Shown here in pieces: positions 52,310-61,351 of a stretch of DNA of 64,000 nucleotides. A program made the position numbers and the translations under genes. Every line of letters begins with the position of its first letter. Within the stretch, counting starts at the first letter, position 1. The stretch spans positions 1-64,000 of the forward strand of contig JRUP01000045.1 in NCBI GenBank assembly GCA_000773965.1, written 5' to 3'. The stretch comes from Enterobacter cancerogenus. GTDB lineage: Bacteria > Pseudomonadota > Gammaproteobacteria > Enterobacterales > Enterobacteriaceae. The notes below the pieces were generated by a model that was not told where the DNA came from, made no database searches, and saw only the letters and a program-made list of their open reading frames with translations.

Positions 52310-52984
52310 ATGAAAATTTTGGTGATTGAAGATGAAGCCAAAGCGCGCGATTACATGCGCAAAGGATTAACCGAAGCGGGATTTATCGTGGATGTGGCCG
52401 AGAATGGGCAAGACGGTTTGTTCTATGCGCAGGAGCACCATTACGATCTGATATTACTTGATGTGATGATGCCCGGCATGAGCGGCTGGGAGGTGATGGC
52501 CGCGCTGGATAAACAGATCCAGACGCCGGTGATTTTCCTCACGGCTAAAGGCACGTTGGAAGATCGCATCAAAGGATTGGAACTGGGCGCGGATGACTAC
52601 CTGGTGAAGCCCTTCTCGTTTGCCGAACTGCTGGCGCGCGTTCGTACGCAACTGCGGCGCGGCGGCCAGCAAAAACTTCCCGATGTGCTGACCCTCGCCG
52701 ACCTGCAACTCGATATCCTTAAACGTCGGGTGGAGCGTGCGGGACAACGCATCGACCTCACCAATAAAGAGTTCAACCTGCTGCATCTGTTTATGCTGCA
52801 TCCCGGCGAGGTGCTGACGCGCACGGTGATCGCCTCACGCGTGTGGGACATGAATTTTGATAGCGACACCAACGTGGTGGACGTGGCAGTGAAACGCCTG
52901 CGCCAGAAGATTGATGGCCCGTTTGCTCAACCGTTGATTCATACCGTGCACGGCGTCGGATATCGCTGCGAAGCTGAAACATGA
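52310..52984 (+). CDS. OmpR-family response regulator (heavy-metal type)
   Basis: A 224-aa response regulator. The receiver domain has IEDEAKARDYMRKGLTEAGF, the phosphorylated Asp in DLILLDVMMPG, and Lys in DYLVKPFSFAELLARVRTQL. The winged-helix output domain has TNKEFNLLHLFMLHPGEVLT and the recognition helix TNVVDVAVKRLRQKID. It resembles CusR/CopR regulators. GGAG lies 6 nt before the ATG at 52310. It overlaps the histidine kinase by 4 bp (ATGA). Confidence 0.94.
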   Translation: MKILVIEDEAKARDYMRKGLTEAGFIVDVAENGQDGLFYAQEHHYDLILLDVMMPGMSGWEVMAALDKQIQTPVIFLTAKGTLEDRIKGLELGADDYLVKPFSFAELLARVRTQLRRGGQQKLPDVLTLADLQLDILKRRVERAGQRIDLTNKEFNLLHLFMLHPGEVLTRTVIASRVWDMNFDSDTNVVDVAVKRLRQKIDGPFAQPLIHTVHGVGYRCEAET

Positions 52985-54360
52985 AAAAACTTTCGCTCGC
53001 CACCCGATTATCCCTGCTGCTCAGCATCACGGTGATCGTGATTTTTGCCCTAAGCGGCTTTGCCCTGTATCAGTCGCTGGCGAAGCAGATCGGTGTACGC
53101 GATGACGCGGCCCTGCTGACGCGCATTGACCAGATTCGTACGCTGCTGCGCGATGAAGATGCCATCACGCTGATCCAGCAGAAACCACGTCTGTTCGCCA
53201 ATATGCTTGGCAATACGGAGTCTTTACTGGTGCTGCGCTTTCCAGGTCAGCCGCCGCTGATTGTGGTCAATCCCGGCGCACGGCCGATGCCCGACATCAC
53301 GCCCGTGCCCGCAGATCAGCCACTCAGTCTGACCTCAGTGCATCACCAGCAGGCAGAGGACGGCACGCCTTTTATTTCCGCCGCTGCATTAGCGCCGACG
53401 CGCGATGGTAATGGGCAAATTGAGATCATCACCGGCCGCCTGATGAGCGATCGTACCCAAACTCTCAACAGCTATCGCGATCAGATCATTGTCTCGACCG
53501 CACTGGCTGCGCTGCTGGTCGCGGCACTCAGTATCTGGCTGGTGCGTCGCGGCTTGTTGCCATTACGTCGGCTGGCAGCGGAAACTGATGCTATAGACGT
53601 GCGGCGTTTATCACACCAAATCCAGTTCAGCGATGCCCCGACAGAACTGCAACCGCTGGTCGCTGCCTTCAACCAGATGCTCAGTCGTCTCGAACAGGGC
53701 TACCAGCAACTCAGCCAGGTTTCCGCCGATATGGCGCACGATCTGCGCACGCCGATTGGCACCTTAATCGGTCAGACTGAGGTGGCGCTGAGCCAGCCGC
53801 GCAGCGTGGGTGATTATCAGGCACTGCTGGGCTCCAACTACGAGGAACTGGAGCGATTGGCGAAAATGATCGATAACATGCTGTTCCTCGCTAAAGCGGA
53901 AGACGCCAGCCAGGCGATGGATTGGCAAACCATCGATTTGGCACAGCTCGGCGAGAAATTACAGGACTATTTTGATGGCATGGCCGAGGAGCACGCCATG
54001 CAGTTGGAGATGCGCATGCAAGGAGAATTGCGCGCCGATCCGCAGCTGCTACAACGTGCACTGGCGAATCTGATGGCGAATGCTTTGCGCTATGGCGAGC
54101 GGGATACCACCATTCGCGTGTTAAGTGCGGTGCGCGATCAGGGAATCGAATTGGTGGTGGAGAATCAAGGCGCGGCGTTGAGTGCTGAACAGCAGTCACG
54201 CATGTTTGATCGCTTCTGGCGCGCCGATGCCTCACGCCATCAAAGCAGCAGCGGACTGGGATTATCGATTGTGCGCAGCATCATGAGCTTGCATCACGGC
54301 AGCTGTGCGGTGAGCAGTCAGAATGGGGTGAACCGGTTTAGTTTGCTGTTTCCGCGATGA
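52981..54360 (+). CDS. Membrane sensor histidine kinase (CusS-like)
   Basis: A 459-aa kinase with transmembrane segments at about residues 10-35 and 160-185. A periplasmic sensor region lies between, then a HAMP region (RRLAAETDAIDVRRLSHQI). The phospho-accepting His is in SADMAHDLRTPIG. The ATPase domain has ANLMANALRYGERDTTIRVL and SSGLGLSIVRSIMSLH. It is translationally coupled to the response regulator by ATGA overlap. The signal is unknown. The CusS/IrlS-like subgroup usually senses metals or envelope cues. Confidence 0.94.
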   Translation: MKKLSLATRLSLLLSITVIVIFALSGFALYQSLAKQIGVRDDAALLTRIDQIRTLLRDEDAITLIQQKPRLFANMLGNTESLLVLRFPGQPPLIVVNPGARPMPDITPVPADQPLSLTSVHHQQAEDGTPFISAAALAPTRDGNGQIEIITGRLMSDRTQTLNSYRDQIIVSTALAALLVAALSIWLVRRGLLPLRRLAAETDAIDVRRLSHQIQFSDAPTELQPLVAAFNQMLSRLEQGYQQLSQVSADMAHDLRTPIGTLIGQTEVALSQPRSVGDYQALLGSNYEELERLAKMIDNMLFLAKAEDASQAMDWQTIDLAQLGEKLQDYFDGMAEEHAMQLEMRMQGELRADPQLLQRALANLMANALRYGERDTTIRVLSAVRDQGIELVVENQGAALSAEQQSRMFDRFWRADASRHQSSSGLGLSIVRSIMSLHHGSCAVSSQNGVNRFSLLFPR

Positions 54361-54365
54361 AACGT

Positions 54366-54390
54366 GTAGCGGCGCGATTCATCGCGCGGA
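54366..54390. repeat. REP-like palindrome
   Basis: GCGCGAT and ATCGCGC flank TC just after the kinase stop, preceded by GTAGCG. I take this as one copy of a short interspersed palindromic repeat, also able to act as a weak terminator. Only one copy is seen here, so the class is inferred. Confidence 0.4.
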
Positions 54391-54424
54391 GTTAAAACCA
54401 CGCAAAAAATTTCGCCGCAACCGC

Positions 54425-55078
54425 TTAAATAAAGGTGAAAATCTCTTCACGCGGCAAACGTGATTTTGGCAATGCCGCATTGAAATCTTCGCCGCTGCGA
54501 TAGCCCAGCGACACCAGTACCACGCTAGTAAAGCCTTTCTCACGCAGGCCTAACGCCTGATCCAGCTCACGCTGATCAAAACCTTCCATAGGCGTCGCAT
54601 CAATCCCTAACATCGCGGCACCTAGCAGCAGACCACCGAGCGCCAGGTAAACCTGTTTCTCCATCCACTGCGGGATATCACGCTGCTCGTAACGGTGCAT
54701 ATCGACATAGCCACGACGGCTCTTATCCTGACCGGCTTTGCCTTCTGGTTTGGCAAAACGCCCATCCTGCTCTTCCTGCGCCAGCACATTTTGCAGATGT
54801 GCGTCATCCAGATCGGTGCGCATGCACAGCGCGATCACATGGGAAGCATTCAGTACTTTTGGGCCGTTATAAACAAAGGCGCCGGTAGTGGATTGCGCGA
54901 TCTGCTCACGACCTTCTGGCGTGGAAGCGACCACAAAATGCCAAGGCTGAGAGTTGACGGATGACGGGCTGTTACGCAGCACGTTCAGCAATGTTTCGAT
55001 CTCTTCCTGTGGCAAGCTTTTACCGCTGGCGAAGGCTTTTACAGTGTGGCGACGAGCCACTGCGTCATTAAGTGTCAT
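54425..55078 (-). CDS. nfsB: Oxygen-insensitive NAD(P)H nitroreductase / dihydropteridine reductase
   Basis: A 217-aa FMN flavoprotein closely matching E. coli NfsB along its whole length: RRHTVKAFASGKSLPQEEIE, NSPSSVNSQPWHFVVASTPE, EKQVYLALGGLLLGAAML and the C-terminal FNAALPKSRLPREE. It reduces nitroaromatics and quinones with two electrons. It is a lone minus-strand gene followed by a quinone-oxidoreductase-like gene upstream on the same strand with an 87-bp gap. Confidence 0.92.
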   Translation of the reverse strand: MTLNDAVARRHTVKAFASGKSLPQEEIETLLNVLRNSPSSVNSQPWHFVVASTPEGREQIAQSTTGAFVYNGPKVLNASHVIALCMRTDLDDAHLQNVLAQEEQDGRFAKPEGKAGQDKSRRGYVDMHRYEQRDIPQWMEKQVYLALGGLLLGAAMLGIDATPMEGFDQRELDQALGLREKGFTSVVLVSLGYRSGEDFNAALPKSRLPREEIFTFI

Positions 55079-55165
55079 GGCAATCTCCTGAATCGATTAT
55101 TTTAAAAGTGCCGTTACCTTAACCGCCGCGCTTACACGGCGGTTAACGAATTGTGTTTTAAAGGG

Positions 55166-56167
55166 TTAAAAGCCGCTCAGCACGATCTTGCCGCGTGCAC
55201 GCCCGCTTTCGATAAGCGCATGGGCTTTGCGTAGATTCGCCGCATTAATAGTGCCGTGATGTTCGCCTGCCGTGGTTTGCAGCGTCTGGTCATCAACCAG
55301 CTGGCTGACGCGCTCTAAAATATCATGCTGACGCTGCATGTCGCGGGTCTGGAACAGTGAACGGGTAAACATCAGCTCCCAGTGTAGCGAGATGGCTTTG
55401 CGTTTCAGTGGCACCACGTCCAGCGTTTCCGGATCGTCGATCAGCGCCAGCTTGCCCTGTGGGGCCAGCACATCCACCAGCTGAGGGTAATAGCTGTCGG
55501 TGTGCGTCAATGAAGCCACATAGCGCACCTGCGGATGGCCAATAGCCGCCAGCTGTTCGCCGAGTGGCTGCTGATGATTAACCACATGATGCGCGCCCAG
55601 TGAGCGCACCCAATCCGCGGTTTCGGGCCGTGATGCGGTGCCAATCACCGTGAGGTTAGTCAGCTTGCGCGCCAGCTGCGTCAGGATCGATCCCACACCG
55701 CCGCCTGCTCCGATAATCAACAGTGCAGCATTGTCATCCGCCTGTACTTCCAGACGATCAAACAGCAGTTCCCATGCGGTGAGTGATGTCAGCGGCAACG
55801 CGGCGGCATCGGCATTATTCAGGGTGCGGGGTTTATGTCCGGCAATGCGTTCATCCACCAGACCATACTCGGCATAACTGCCCGCGCGGGTGATATCGCC
55901 GGCGTAAAACACCTCATCGCCCGGCTGGAACAGCGTGACCGCCTCACCCACCGCTTCCACCACGCCGACCGCATCCCAACCCAGAATGCGCGGTTTATCG
56001 GTGGGCGCACCGTTACGCACTTTGGTGTCCACCGGGTTTACGGCAATGGCGTGGATCTTTACCAGCAGGTCACGCGCACCTGGCTGCGGTTGGGCAACAT
56101 CCAGTTCGTACAGCGCATTTTCATCGGAAATCGGTAAACCGTTTTGGCTATAAACAATCGCTTTCAT
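55166..56167 (-). CDS. Zinc-type alcohol dehydrogenase/quinone oxidoreductase-like (MDR family)
   Basis: A 333-aa medium-chain dehydrogenase of the ZADH/quinone-oxidoreductase group (YogA/QorB-like). It has PRILGWDAVGVVEAVGEAVT, the NAD(P)-binding loop LIIGAGGGVGSILTQLA, and lacks structural zinc Cys. GAGGA lies 9 nt before the ATG at 56167. It is divergent from a LysR gene 131 bp away, which likely controls it. Confidence 0.9.
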   Translation of the reverse strand: MKAIVYSQNGLPISDENALYELDVAQPQPGARDLLVKIHAIAVNPVDTKVRNGAPTDKPRILGWDAVGVVEAVGEAVTLFQPGDEVFYAGDITRAGSYAEYGLVDERIAGHKPRTLNNADAAALPLTSLTAWELLFDRLEVQADDNAALLIIGAGGGVGSILTQLARKLTNLTVIGTASRPETADWVRSLGAHHVVNHQQPLGEQLAAIGHPQVRYVASLTHTDSYYPQLVDVLAPQGKLALIDDPETLDVVPLKRKAISLHWELMFTRSLFQTRDMQRQHDILERVSQLVDDQTLQTTAGEHHGTINAANLRKAHALIESGRARGKIVLSGF

Positions 56168-56298
56168 CAAGCCGTTCCTCAATTCATCAGGGTGTTAGGT
56201 AAGTTGGATTCAGCATAGCGGCCTGCACGCTGAGGAAAAATGCCGATTGCACAGCAACACTTTCACTCTTAGAGTGAAAATCCCTGCCTGTTTTGACG

Positions 56299-57216
56299 AT
56301 GAGTAATAAAATGATCCGACTGGAAGATGTCACGCTGTTTGTGCGTTCGGCAGCACTGGGCAGCTTTTCGCGCGCGGCTCGTGAAGTGAATTTGCTGCCT
56401 GGGCAAGTGAGCGCCGCGATTCAGCGTCTGGAGCGGGAACTGGATCGTCGCCTGTTTGCGCGATCCACACGTAGCCTGCGCTTGACCGCCGAGGGTGAAA
56501 AGTATCTGCCCTTCGCGCAGGAGATGCTGGCTCTGATGCAAGCGGGCGCTGATAGCCTGCAAAGTCACGAAGACGCACTGAGCGGTGAGCTTAAAATCGC
56601 GATGCCTTCCGATATTGGCCGCAATATCCTTTTGCCGCTGATTACCGAATTTTGCTGTGAGCACCCTGCCTTATCAGTTCGGTTATCGTTATCCGATCAA
56701 ATCAGCGATGTGTTTCGCGATCCGGTAGATATCGCCATTCGTTACGGCAAACTGGAAGACAGCAGTTACGTGGCGTTGCCGCTGGCCGAGGACAATCGCC
56801 GCATCATGGTGGCATCGCCAGCTTATCTCGACCAACATGGACGCCCGCAGAAGCTGGAGGATTTGGCCCAGCATCACTGCCTGCCGTTTGTGATGGGCGG
56901 CCACGTCTATGACAAGTGGACGTTCCCGCAGGAAGGTATGCGCCGACAAATCACGGTGAAAAGTCGCTTACTGTGTGATGACGCCGAAGTGGCGCGGCGT
57001 TGGGCTATTGATGGCATGGGCATCGCGTATAAATCGTGGATAGATGTCTGTGAAGATATCCAGCAGCGCCGCCTGGAACGGGTGCTGCCTGAGATCCCCG
57101 GCGAGAGCACACCCCTGCATTTAATTTGCCCGCATCGTAAACAGTTCTCTCCCGCGATTCGGGCGCTGCATAGCGTATTACGGGAGCATTTGCGGGCGAT
57201 TACCGCGCAACTTTAA
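56299..57216 (+). CDS. LysR-family transcriptional regulator
   Basis: A 305-aa LysR protein. The winged helix has FVRSAALGSFSRAAREVNLL and PGQVSAAIQRLERELDRRLF, and the effector domain includes SGELKIAMPSDIGRNILLP. The start is either 56299 or the ATG at 56311 (MIRLED...). It is divergent from the MDR oxidoreductase, the usual arrangement for this subgroup and its target. Confidence 0.92.
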   Translation: MSNKMIRLEDVTLFVRSAALGSFSRAAREVNLLPGQVSAAIQRLERELDRRLFARSTRSLRLTAEGEKYLPFAQEMLALMQAGADSLQSHEDALSGELKIAMPSDIGRNILLPLITEFCCEHPALSVRLSLSDQISDVFRDPVDIAIRYGKLEDSSYVALPLAEDNRRIMVASPAYLDQHGRPQKLEDLAQHHCLPFVMGGHVYDKWTFPQEGMRRQITVKSRLLCDDAEVARRWAIDGMGIAYKSWIDVCEDIQQRRLERVLPEIPGESTPLHLICPHRKQFSPAIRALHSVLREHLRAITAQL

Positions 57217-57315
57217 TAGCTGTAAATGTGCAGAGCTTATGCGAACTTGCGGTTTTGATTGCCTCGTGAGCGGCTTTATCATTTTTAAAAATTGATAACA
57301 CCTTCAGGGACTCAC

Positions 57316-58266
57316 ATGCGCAACATCACAAAGACAATACTCGCTTCACTGCTTTTCTCCTCACTGCTTGCCAGCGCCAATGCCGAAGAGACGCTTCGCA
57401 TTGGCTATCAAAAATCCTCCACGTTGCTGACGTTGATAAAGCAGCGTGGCGATCTGGATAAGGCGCTCGCCGACCGTGGCATTAAAGTGACCTGGCACGA
57501 GTTCACCAGCGGATTGCCGCTGCTGGAAGCACTGAATCTCAACAACGTTGACCTCTCTGCTGACGTGGCCGATACCGTGCCGGTGTTCGCGCAAGCGGCT
57601 GGCGCCGACCTCACTTATTACGCGCGTGAAACCCCCTCGCCTGAAGCTCAGGCCATTCTGGTGCCCGCCAACTCCAGCATCAAATCGCTGCAGGATTTAA
57701 AAGGCAAAAAGATTGCCGTCACTAAAGCCGCAGGCAGCCATTATCTGCTGATCGCCGCGTTGCAAAAGGCGGGACTGAAATTCAGTGATGTCACGCCTGC
57801 ATGGCTGACGCCTGCTGATGGGCGTGCCGCGCTGGAACACGGCAGCGTCGATGCGTGGGTGACCTGGGAACCCTTTGTCACCAGTTCGAAAGTCGAGCAG
57901 CACACGCGCGTGCTGGTGAGTGGCAAAGGTCTCGCCAGTTATCAGCGCTACTATCTGGTGTCGACGCCTTATGCGCAGAAGCATCCTGAGGTGCTGGGCA
58001 TTGTGTATAAGACGCTGGATCAGGAAGCTCAATGGCTGAAAGCACATCCAACGGATGCAGCCAAGATTCTCTCTCCATTGTGGGGTAATTTGTCGCTCGC
58101 CACGGTGGAACAAGCGAACCAGCAACGCAGCTATCAGATCGAGCCAGTGAACAAGAGCGATTTGGCTGAGCAGCAGAAAATTGCGGATGCGTTTTATCAG
58201 GCGAAGCTGCTGCCTAAAGCGATTGATGCGCAGGATGTAGGCACCTGGCAGCCGCAGGAGAAATAG
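57316..58266 (+). CDS. Orphan SsuA-like (sulfonate/taurine-type) substrate-binding protein
   Basis: A 316-aa periplasmic protein with signal peptide (LLFSSLLASANA-EE). It has the SsuA-family pattern: IGYQKSSTLLTLIKQRGDL, GLPLLEALNLNNVDLSADVA, and DAWVTWEPFVTSSKVEQ. CAGGGA lies upstream of the ATG at 57316. There is no permease or ATPase gene beside it, so it probably feeds an SsuBC-like importer encoded elsewhere. The ligand is likely an organosulfur compound. Confidence 0.88.
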   Translation: MRNITKTILASLLFSSLLASANAEETLRIGYQKSSTLLTLIKQRGDLDKALADRGIKVTWHEFTSGLPLLEALNLNNVDLSADVADTVPVFAQAAGADLTYYARETPSPEAQAILVPANSSIKSLQDLKGKKIAVTKAAGSHYLLIAALQKAGLKFSDVTPAWLTPADGRAALEHGSVDAWVTWEPFVTSSKVEQHTRVLVSGKGLASYQRYYLVSTPYAQKHPEVLGIVYKTLDQEAQWLKAHPTDAAKILSPLWGNLSLATVEQANQQRSYQIEPVNKSDLAEQQKIADAFYQAKLLPKAIDAQDVGTWQPQEK

Positions 58267-58328
58267 CCGCCCTGCCAGAGAATAATCTGATTAAGCCGGT
58301 TGGCGTCGGGGATGTCCGAAGATAGCAG

Positions 58329-58355
58329 TGAAGCTTTGCCCGCGAATGCCGATAG
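58329..58355 (+). promoter_or_regulatory. Candidate FliA (sigma-28) promoter of the YjfB-like gene
   Basis: TGAA, a 15-nt spacer, then GCCGATAG matches the flagellar consensus TAAA-N15-GCCGATAA with two mismatches, 62 bp upstream of the start codon. The gene product is a putative motility protein, which supports the call. Confidence 0.55.
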
Positions 58356-58416
58356 ACGTATCAGGCTTTCTCAAAGCCGTTTCCGCCCCCCATTAGTCGT
58401 TTTAAAGGAGAGCAAT

Positions 58417-58605
58417 ATGGATGTATCACAGATTACTTCACTGGCTATCGGTCTGGCTAATATGGACCTCAGCAGTAAGGTGAGCACAATGGTACTGAAA
58501 AAGACCCTGGATAATCAGCAGTCAATGGCAGCTGGAATTCTTAATTCGATTCCGCAACTGCCGGCGAATCCCGCTGTTGGCCGCAACATCAATACCACCG
58601 CATAA
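58417..58605 (+). CDS. YjfB-like putative motility protein
   Basis: A 62-aa protein matching the YjfB/putative motility protein family: it starts MDVSQITSLAIGLANMDLSS, followed by VSTMVLKKTLDNQQSMAAGI and LNSIPQLP. AAAGGAG lies 6 nt before the ATG. An upstream extension of the open frame is not supported. A FliA-type promoter precedes it, which fits coexpression with late flagellar genes. Its role is not established. Confidence 0.82.
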   Translation: MDVSQITSLAIGLANMDLSSKVSTMVLKKTLDNQQSMAAGILNSIPQLPANPAVGRNINTTA

Positions 58606-58640
58606 ACTCGCGTTGCATCGTTGCACTGACTGAACGACCT

Positions 58641-58700
58641 CTGATAGCGTGTATTTTTAACCACTCCCTACTTCAGGGAGTGGTCGACACGCTAATCAGG
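58641..58700. terminator. Nested inverted repeats after the YjfB-like gene
   Basis: An inner perfect stem CCACTCCCT/AGGGAGTGG (58661-58683, ACTTC loop) lies inside an outer AGCGTGT/ACACGCT pair (58646-58652 with 58687-58693). T-runs are weak (TATTTTT on the left arm). It is probably a terminator for the YjfB gene, but it could also shape the 5' leader of the following AEC permease gene. Confidence 0.5.
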
Positions 58701-58708
58701 GACGTTTC

Positions 58709-59587
58709 GTGACGATTTTCTTTCCGCTTATCTATTTGTTTGCCGGATGGTTGCTGGGTAAAACCGCCTGGGATTGCAAAACGGCTGCGTCATGGATATT
58801 GACGCGCATCGCTATTCCCATCGTGATCATTTTTAATATATCGACCCGCTTCCACAGCATGAGCACCATTATTACTGCCACCGCGATATGCATGATGTTG
58901 CTATTGCTGGCTGGCCGCTATGTTTTTGCTGACACAATAAAAAACCTCTGTTTCAGCTATCTCAATATCGGCTGGCTGGGTCTGCCCGTCGCCAGCGTGC
59001 TCTTCGGCAATGATGCTGCGACCATTATCATTGCCGCCTATGTCGGCAGCTCAATTGTCGGAAACTCGCTGGGCGCAGGCATGCTCTCCGGCGAGAAATT
59101 TAATCCAATCACGTTGATGCGCACCCCGCCCGTCATCGCTCTGATGATCGGCGCAGCATTGATTCCGCTGAGTGATTCGGTGGCTCTTCACTTTGATAGC
59201 CTGTATCAAATTGCCAAATTTATGATGAGTTTTCTTGGCATGGCCGTTTTAGGAATTTGGCTTTCAAAGACAACAATATCGATGCGCGATTTTCGACTCG
59301 AACTGCGTCCGTTTCTCACTCGCTCAATAGTTTTCGCTGTGCTGGTTTCGTTGTTGTTGCTGATTGCCAATCAATTTAACGCGCCACTTATTACGCAAAA
59401 TCCAGCAACGCTGTACCTTTTCTGCCTGCTTCCCCCGGCAGCCAATATTATCGTGCTAGAGACGCATTACCTGGGCACTGGAAATTCAGCGCGGGCGATT
59501 TCATGTGGAACCTGTATCAGCATCGTGGCGATAGCGCTTTATTCGGGTGCTGTTTTGGGTGGCAGAGCCTTGGGGATATGGGGTTGA
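58709..59587 (+). CDS. AEC-family (auxin efflux carrier-like) permease
   Basis: A 292-aa protein with about ten hydrophobic segments of the AEC/malonate-type permease family. It has ASWILTRIAIPIVIIFNIST, LNIGWLGLPVASVLFGNDAA and the C-terminal YLFCLLPPAANIIVLETHYL. The start is a GTG at 58709. The G+C and codon use are similar to neighbours. The substrate is unknown. Confidence 0.83.
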   Translation: MTIFFPLIYLFAGWLLGKTAWDCKTAASWILTRIAIPIVIIFNISTRFHSMSTIITATAICMMLLLLAGRYVFADTIKNLCFSYLNIGWLGLPVASVLFGNDAATIIIAAYVGSSIVGNSLGAGMLSGEKFNPITLMRTPPVIALMIGAALIPLSDSVALHFDSLYQIAKFMMSFLGMAVLGIWLSKTTISMRDFRLELRPFLTRSIVFAVLVSLLLLIANQFNAPLITQNPATLYLFCLLPPAANIIVLETHYLGTGNSARAISCGTCISIVAIALYSGAVLGGRALGIWG

Positions 59588-59708
59588 GAGGATGTTTTAA
59601 CGGTTTAACGTGATGCTTTTTGGACACTCATTTATCGTTTGTCGCGACATGTGCGAACAGGTTGCGCGGCATCAGCTTTAGGTCGTGCTATTTAAAAGGA
59701 CATAAGCA

Positions 59709-60128
59709 ATGACAGTTCAGCATGAGCCCTACTGGAACCGGATGGTGCCCGAACTGACCGTAACGGACTTCACTGCCTCACTGCATTTTTACACTGATGT
59801 ATTGGGATTCCAGATGATGGTCAGACGAAGCGATCCCAAATTTGCTTACATCAACCTCGGCGAAGCACAGCTGATGCTTGAGCAGTATCACGCCGAAGGC
59901 TGGAATACTGCTGAACTCGTCAAACCGCTCGGGCGCGGCGTGAATTTCCAGATTGAGGTGGATGATATTGCGTGTGTGCTGGCGCGCGTGAGGAAATATG
60001 GCGTGTCGCTGTATCGGGATCTGCGTGAAAACACCTATCGGATCGGAGAAACTACGGCTTGCCAGAGAGAGTTCCTCGTCCAGGATCCGGATGGCTATCT
60101 TTTGCGTTTTTGCCAGTTTGTTGAGTGA
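59709..60128 (+). CDS. VOC-superfamily (glyoxalase/bleomycin resistance-like) protein
   Basis: A 139-aa protein of two paired beta-alpha-beta-beta-beta modules. The first has VPELTVTDFTASLHFYTDVL and GEAQLMLEQY. The second has NFQIEVDDIACVLARVRKYG and REFLVQDPDGYLLRF, ending in the usual metal-site Glu pattern. It resembles bleomycin-resistance-type binding proteins. AAAGGA lies upstream of the ATG. Actual ligand unknown. Confidence 0.85.
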   Translation: MTVQHEPYWNRMVPELTVTDFTASLHFYTDVLGFQMMVRRSDPKFAYINLGEAQLMLEQYHAEGWNTAELVKPLGRGVNFQIEVDDIACVLARVRKYGVSLYRDLRENTYRIGETTACQREFLVQDPDGYLLRFCQFVE

Positions 60129-60298
60129 GGGGGATTGTGGAGGTTGGGGGCGGGTTTTTGAGTGATGGCTTCCTAGGGCTGGAGCTACTTTGAGCGAAAA
60201 GCGGATATCGTTTTTTGAACACGATGGCTGTCATGATAAATTATGATGAAAATTCATCCATTTAATTGAAATTGGAGAAAGTAATAAAGGGATAGGAG

Positions 60299-60559
60299 AT
60301 GTTTACCCCAGAATTTATTAATGAAGATCAAGGAGAGTTTCTACTTGTAGTCAGCCACAGCCTGGCATCTCCGGAATCAATAAAACTCAGTATTGAGTAC
60401 AATATTGCCAGAATTTCCTACGGACTATCGCAGGTTCCATCGCACATACAAACTTGCCGGATCGTCTATGATATCAGGGGACAAGCAATCTCTGACCTGG
60501 TCTTAGCCCAGATTAAACAAGCATATGAGAAGTTGGCCATTGTGGAGTTTAAATGCTGA
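60299..60559 (+). CDS. Small unknown protein, first of a coupled pair
   Basis: An 86-aa protein of unknown family, beginning MFTPEFINEDQGEFLLVVSH. No membrane helix or known motif. AAGGG lies 8 nt before the ATG. The stop overlaps the start of the next gene by 7 bp, so they are likely coexpressed. The low G+C and the barstar neighbour suggest toxin-immunity debris. Confidence 0.6.
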   Translation: MFTPEFINEDQGEFLLVVSHSLASPESIKLSIEYNIARISYGLSQVPSHIQTCRIVYDIRGQAISDLVLAQIKQAYEKLAIVEFKC

Positions 60560-60795
60560 TGGGGCTTCAGTTAGTTGTAAGAGCAGATCGTAAGCAGATA
60601 GAAAAATCGTTGGGTTCACTGACGTCAGAATGTGAAATATTCGCTATCTCTGAAGGCCTTTTCGGCATTTCAATTCCAGAGCGAACACTATTAACAGTGG
60701 GTGAAGATGTTGTTCTACACAAACTTAAACACCTCAAGCACTTTGACCTTTGGCAGGGGGCCTGGCAAGAGCCAAAGCGGCGTAGGCTCTGGTGA
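60553..60795 (+). CDS. Small unknown protein, second of a coupled pair
   Basis: An 80-aa protein with no recognised family: LVVRADRKQIEKSLGSLTSE then a basic tail ending WQEPKRRRLW. GGAG lies 5 nt before the ATG at 60553. It overlaps the preceding gene and may be its partner. Confidence 0.6.
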   Translation: MLMGLQLVVRADRKQIEKSLGSLTSECEIFAISEGLFGISIPERTLLTVGEDVVLHKLKHLKHFDLWQGAWQEPKRRRLW

Positions 60796-60911
60796 GTTTC
60801 AGTTTTGATCGAACAGCGGAAGCTGACAATTTTAAAAGCCGTTAAGGGGGACATCATTTGCAGTTTCTTGAGTTAATCAACTGGTAGAACGTGAAAGAGA
60901 GAAAACAGAAA

Positions 60912-61334
60912 ATGAGTGTTAATGAATTTTATTTGGATGAAGCAAGTATCCTATCTGAAAAAGAATTTCATTCTATTATTTCTTTATCTTTAAACTTTGG
61001 ACCTTACTATGGCAGAAATCTTGATGCATTGTGGGATCGCCTTAGCACTGATATTGAAAGGCCAGTAAAAATAATATGGTTGAATTCCGAGCAGTCCAGG
61101 GTGGGTCTTGGCACTTATTTCGACAAAAGTATCGAAGTCTTTGAGAGGGTGAAATTGCAAGGTCTGAGTTTTAATTGGGAAGAAAAGTTCGATTATGTAT
61201 TAAAATATTTCGTACCAGCCGGGCAGTGGCCTTCTCCCCTCAACCAATGCAAGGTTGTCTTTACAATGTCCGTTTCTGGCACACGGCAGTCTTCGGCAAA
61301 CCCAATTACCGCTATGATCGAGGAGCGAAACTAA
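60912..61334 (+). CDS. Barstar-family immunity-like protein with an altered C-terminus
   Basis: A 140-aa product from the ATG at 60912. Residues to about 100 follow barstar: FYLDEASILSEKEFHSIISL, then the hallmark YYGRNLDALWDRLS, and VKIIWLNSEQS. Barstars bind and block barnase-like RNases. After YVLKYF the sequence (PAGQWPSPLNQ... to the stop) does not look like barstar, so the natural end seems replaced by unrelated DNA. No barnase or polymorphic toxin gene is adjacent. It is likely an orphan immunity gene. Confidence 0.75.
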   Translation: MSVNEFYLDEASILSEKEFHSIISLSLNFGPYYGRNLDALWDRLSTDIERPVKIIWLNSEQSRVGLGTYFDKSIEVFERVKLQGLSFNWEEKFDYVLKYFVPAGQWPSPLNQCKVVFTMSVSGTRQSSANPITAMIEERN

Positions 61335-61351
61335 CTCGCCCCCACAGAACT

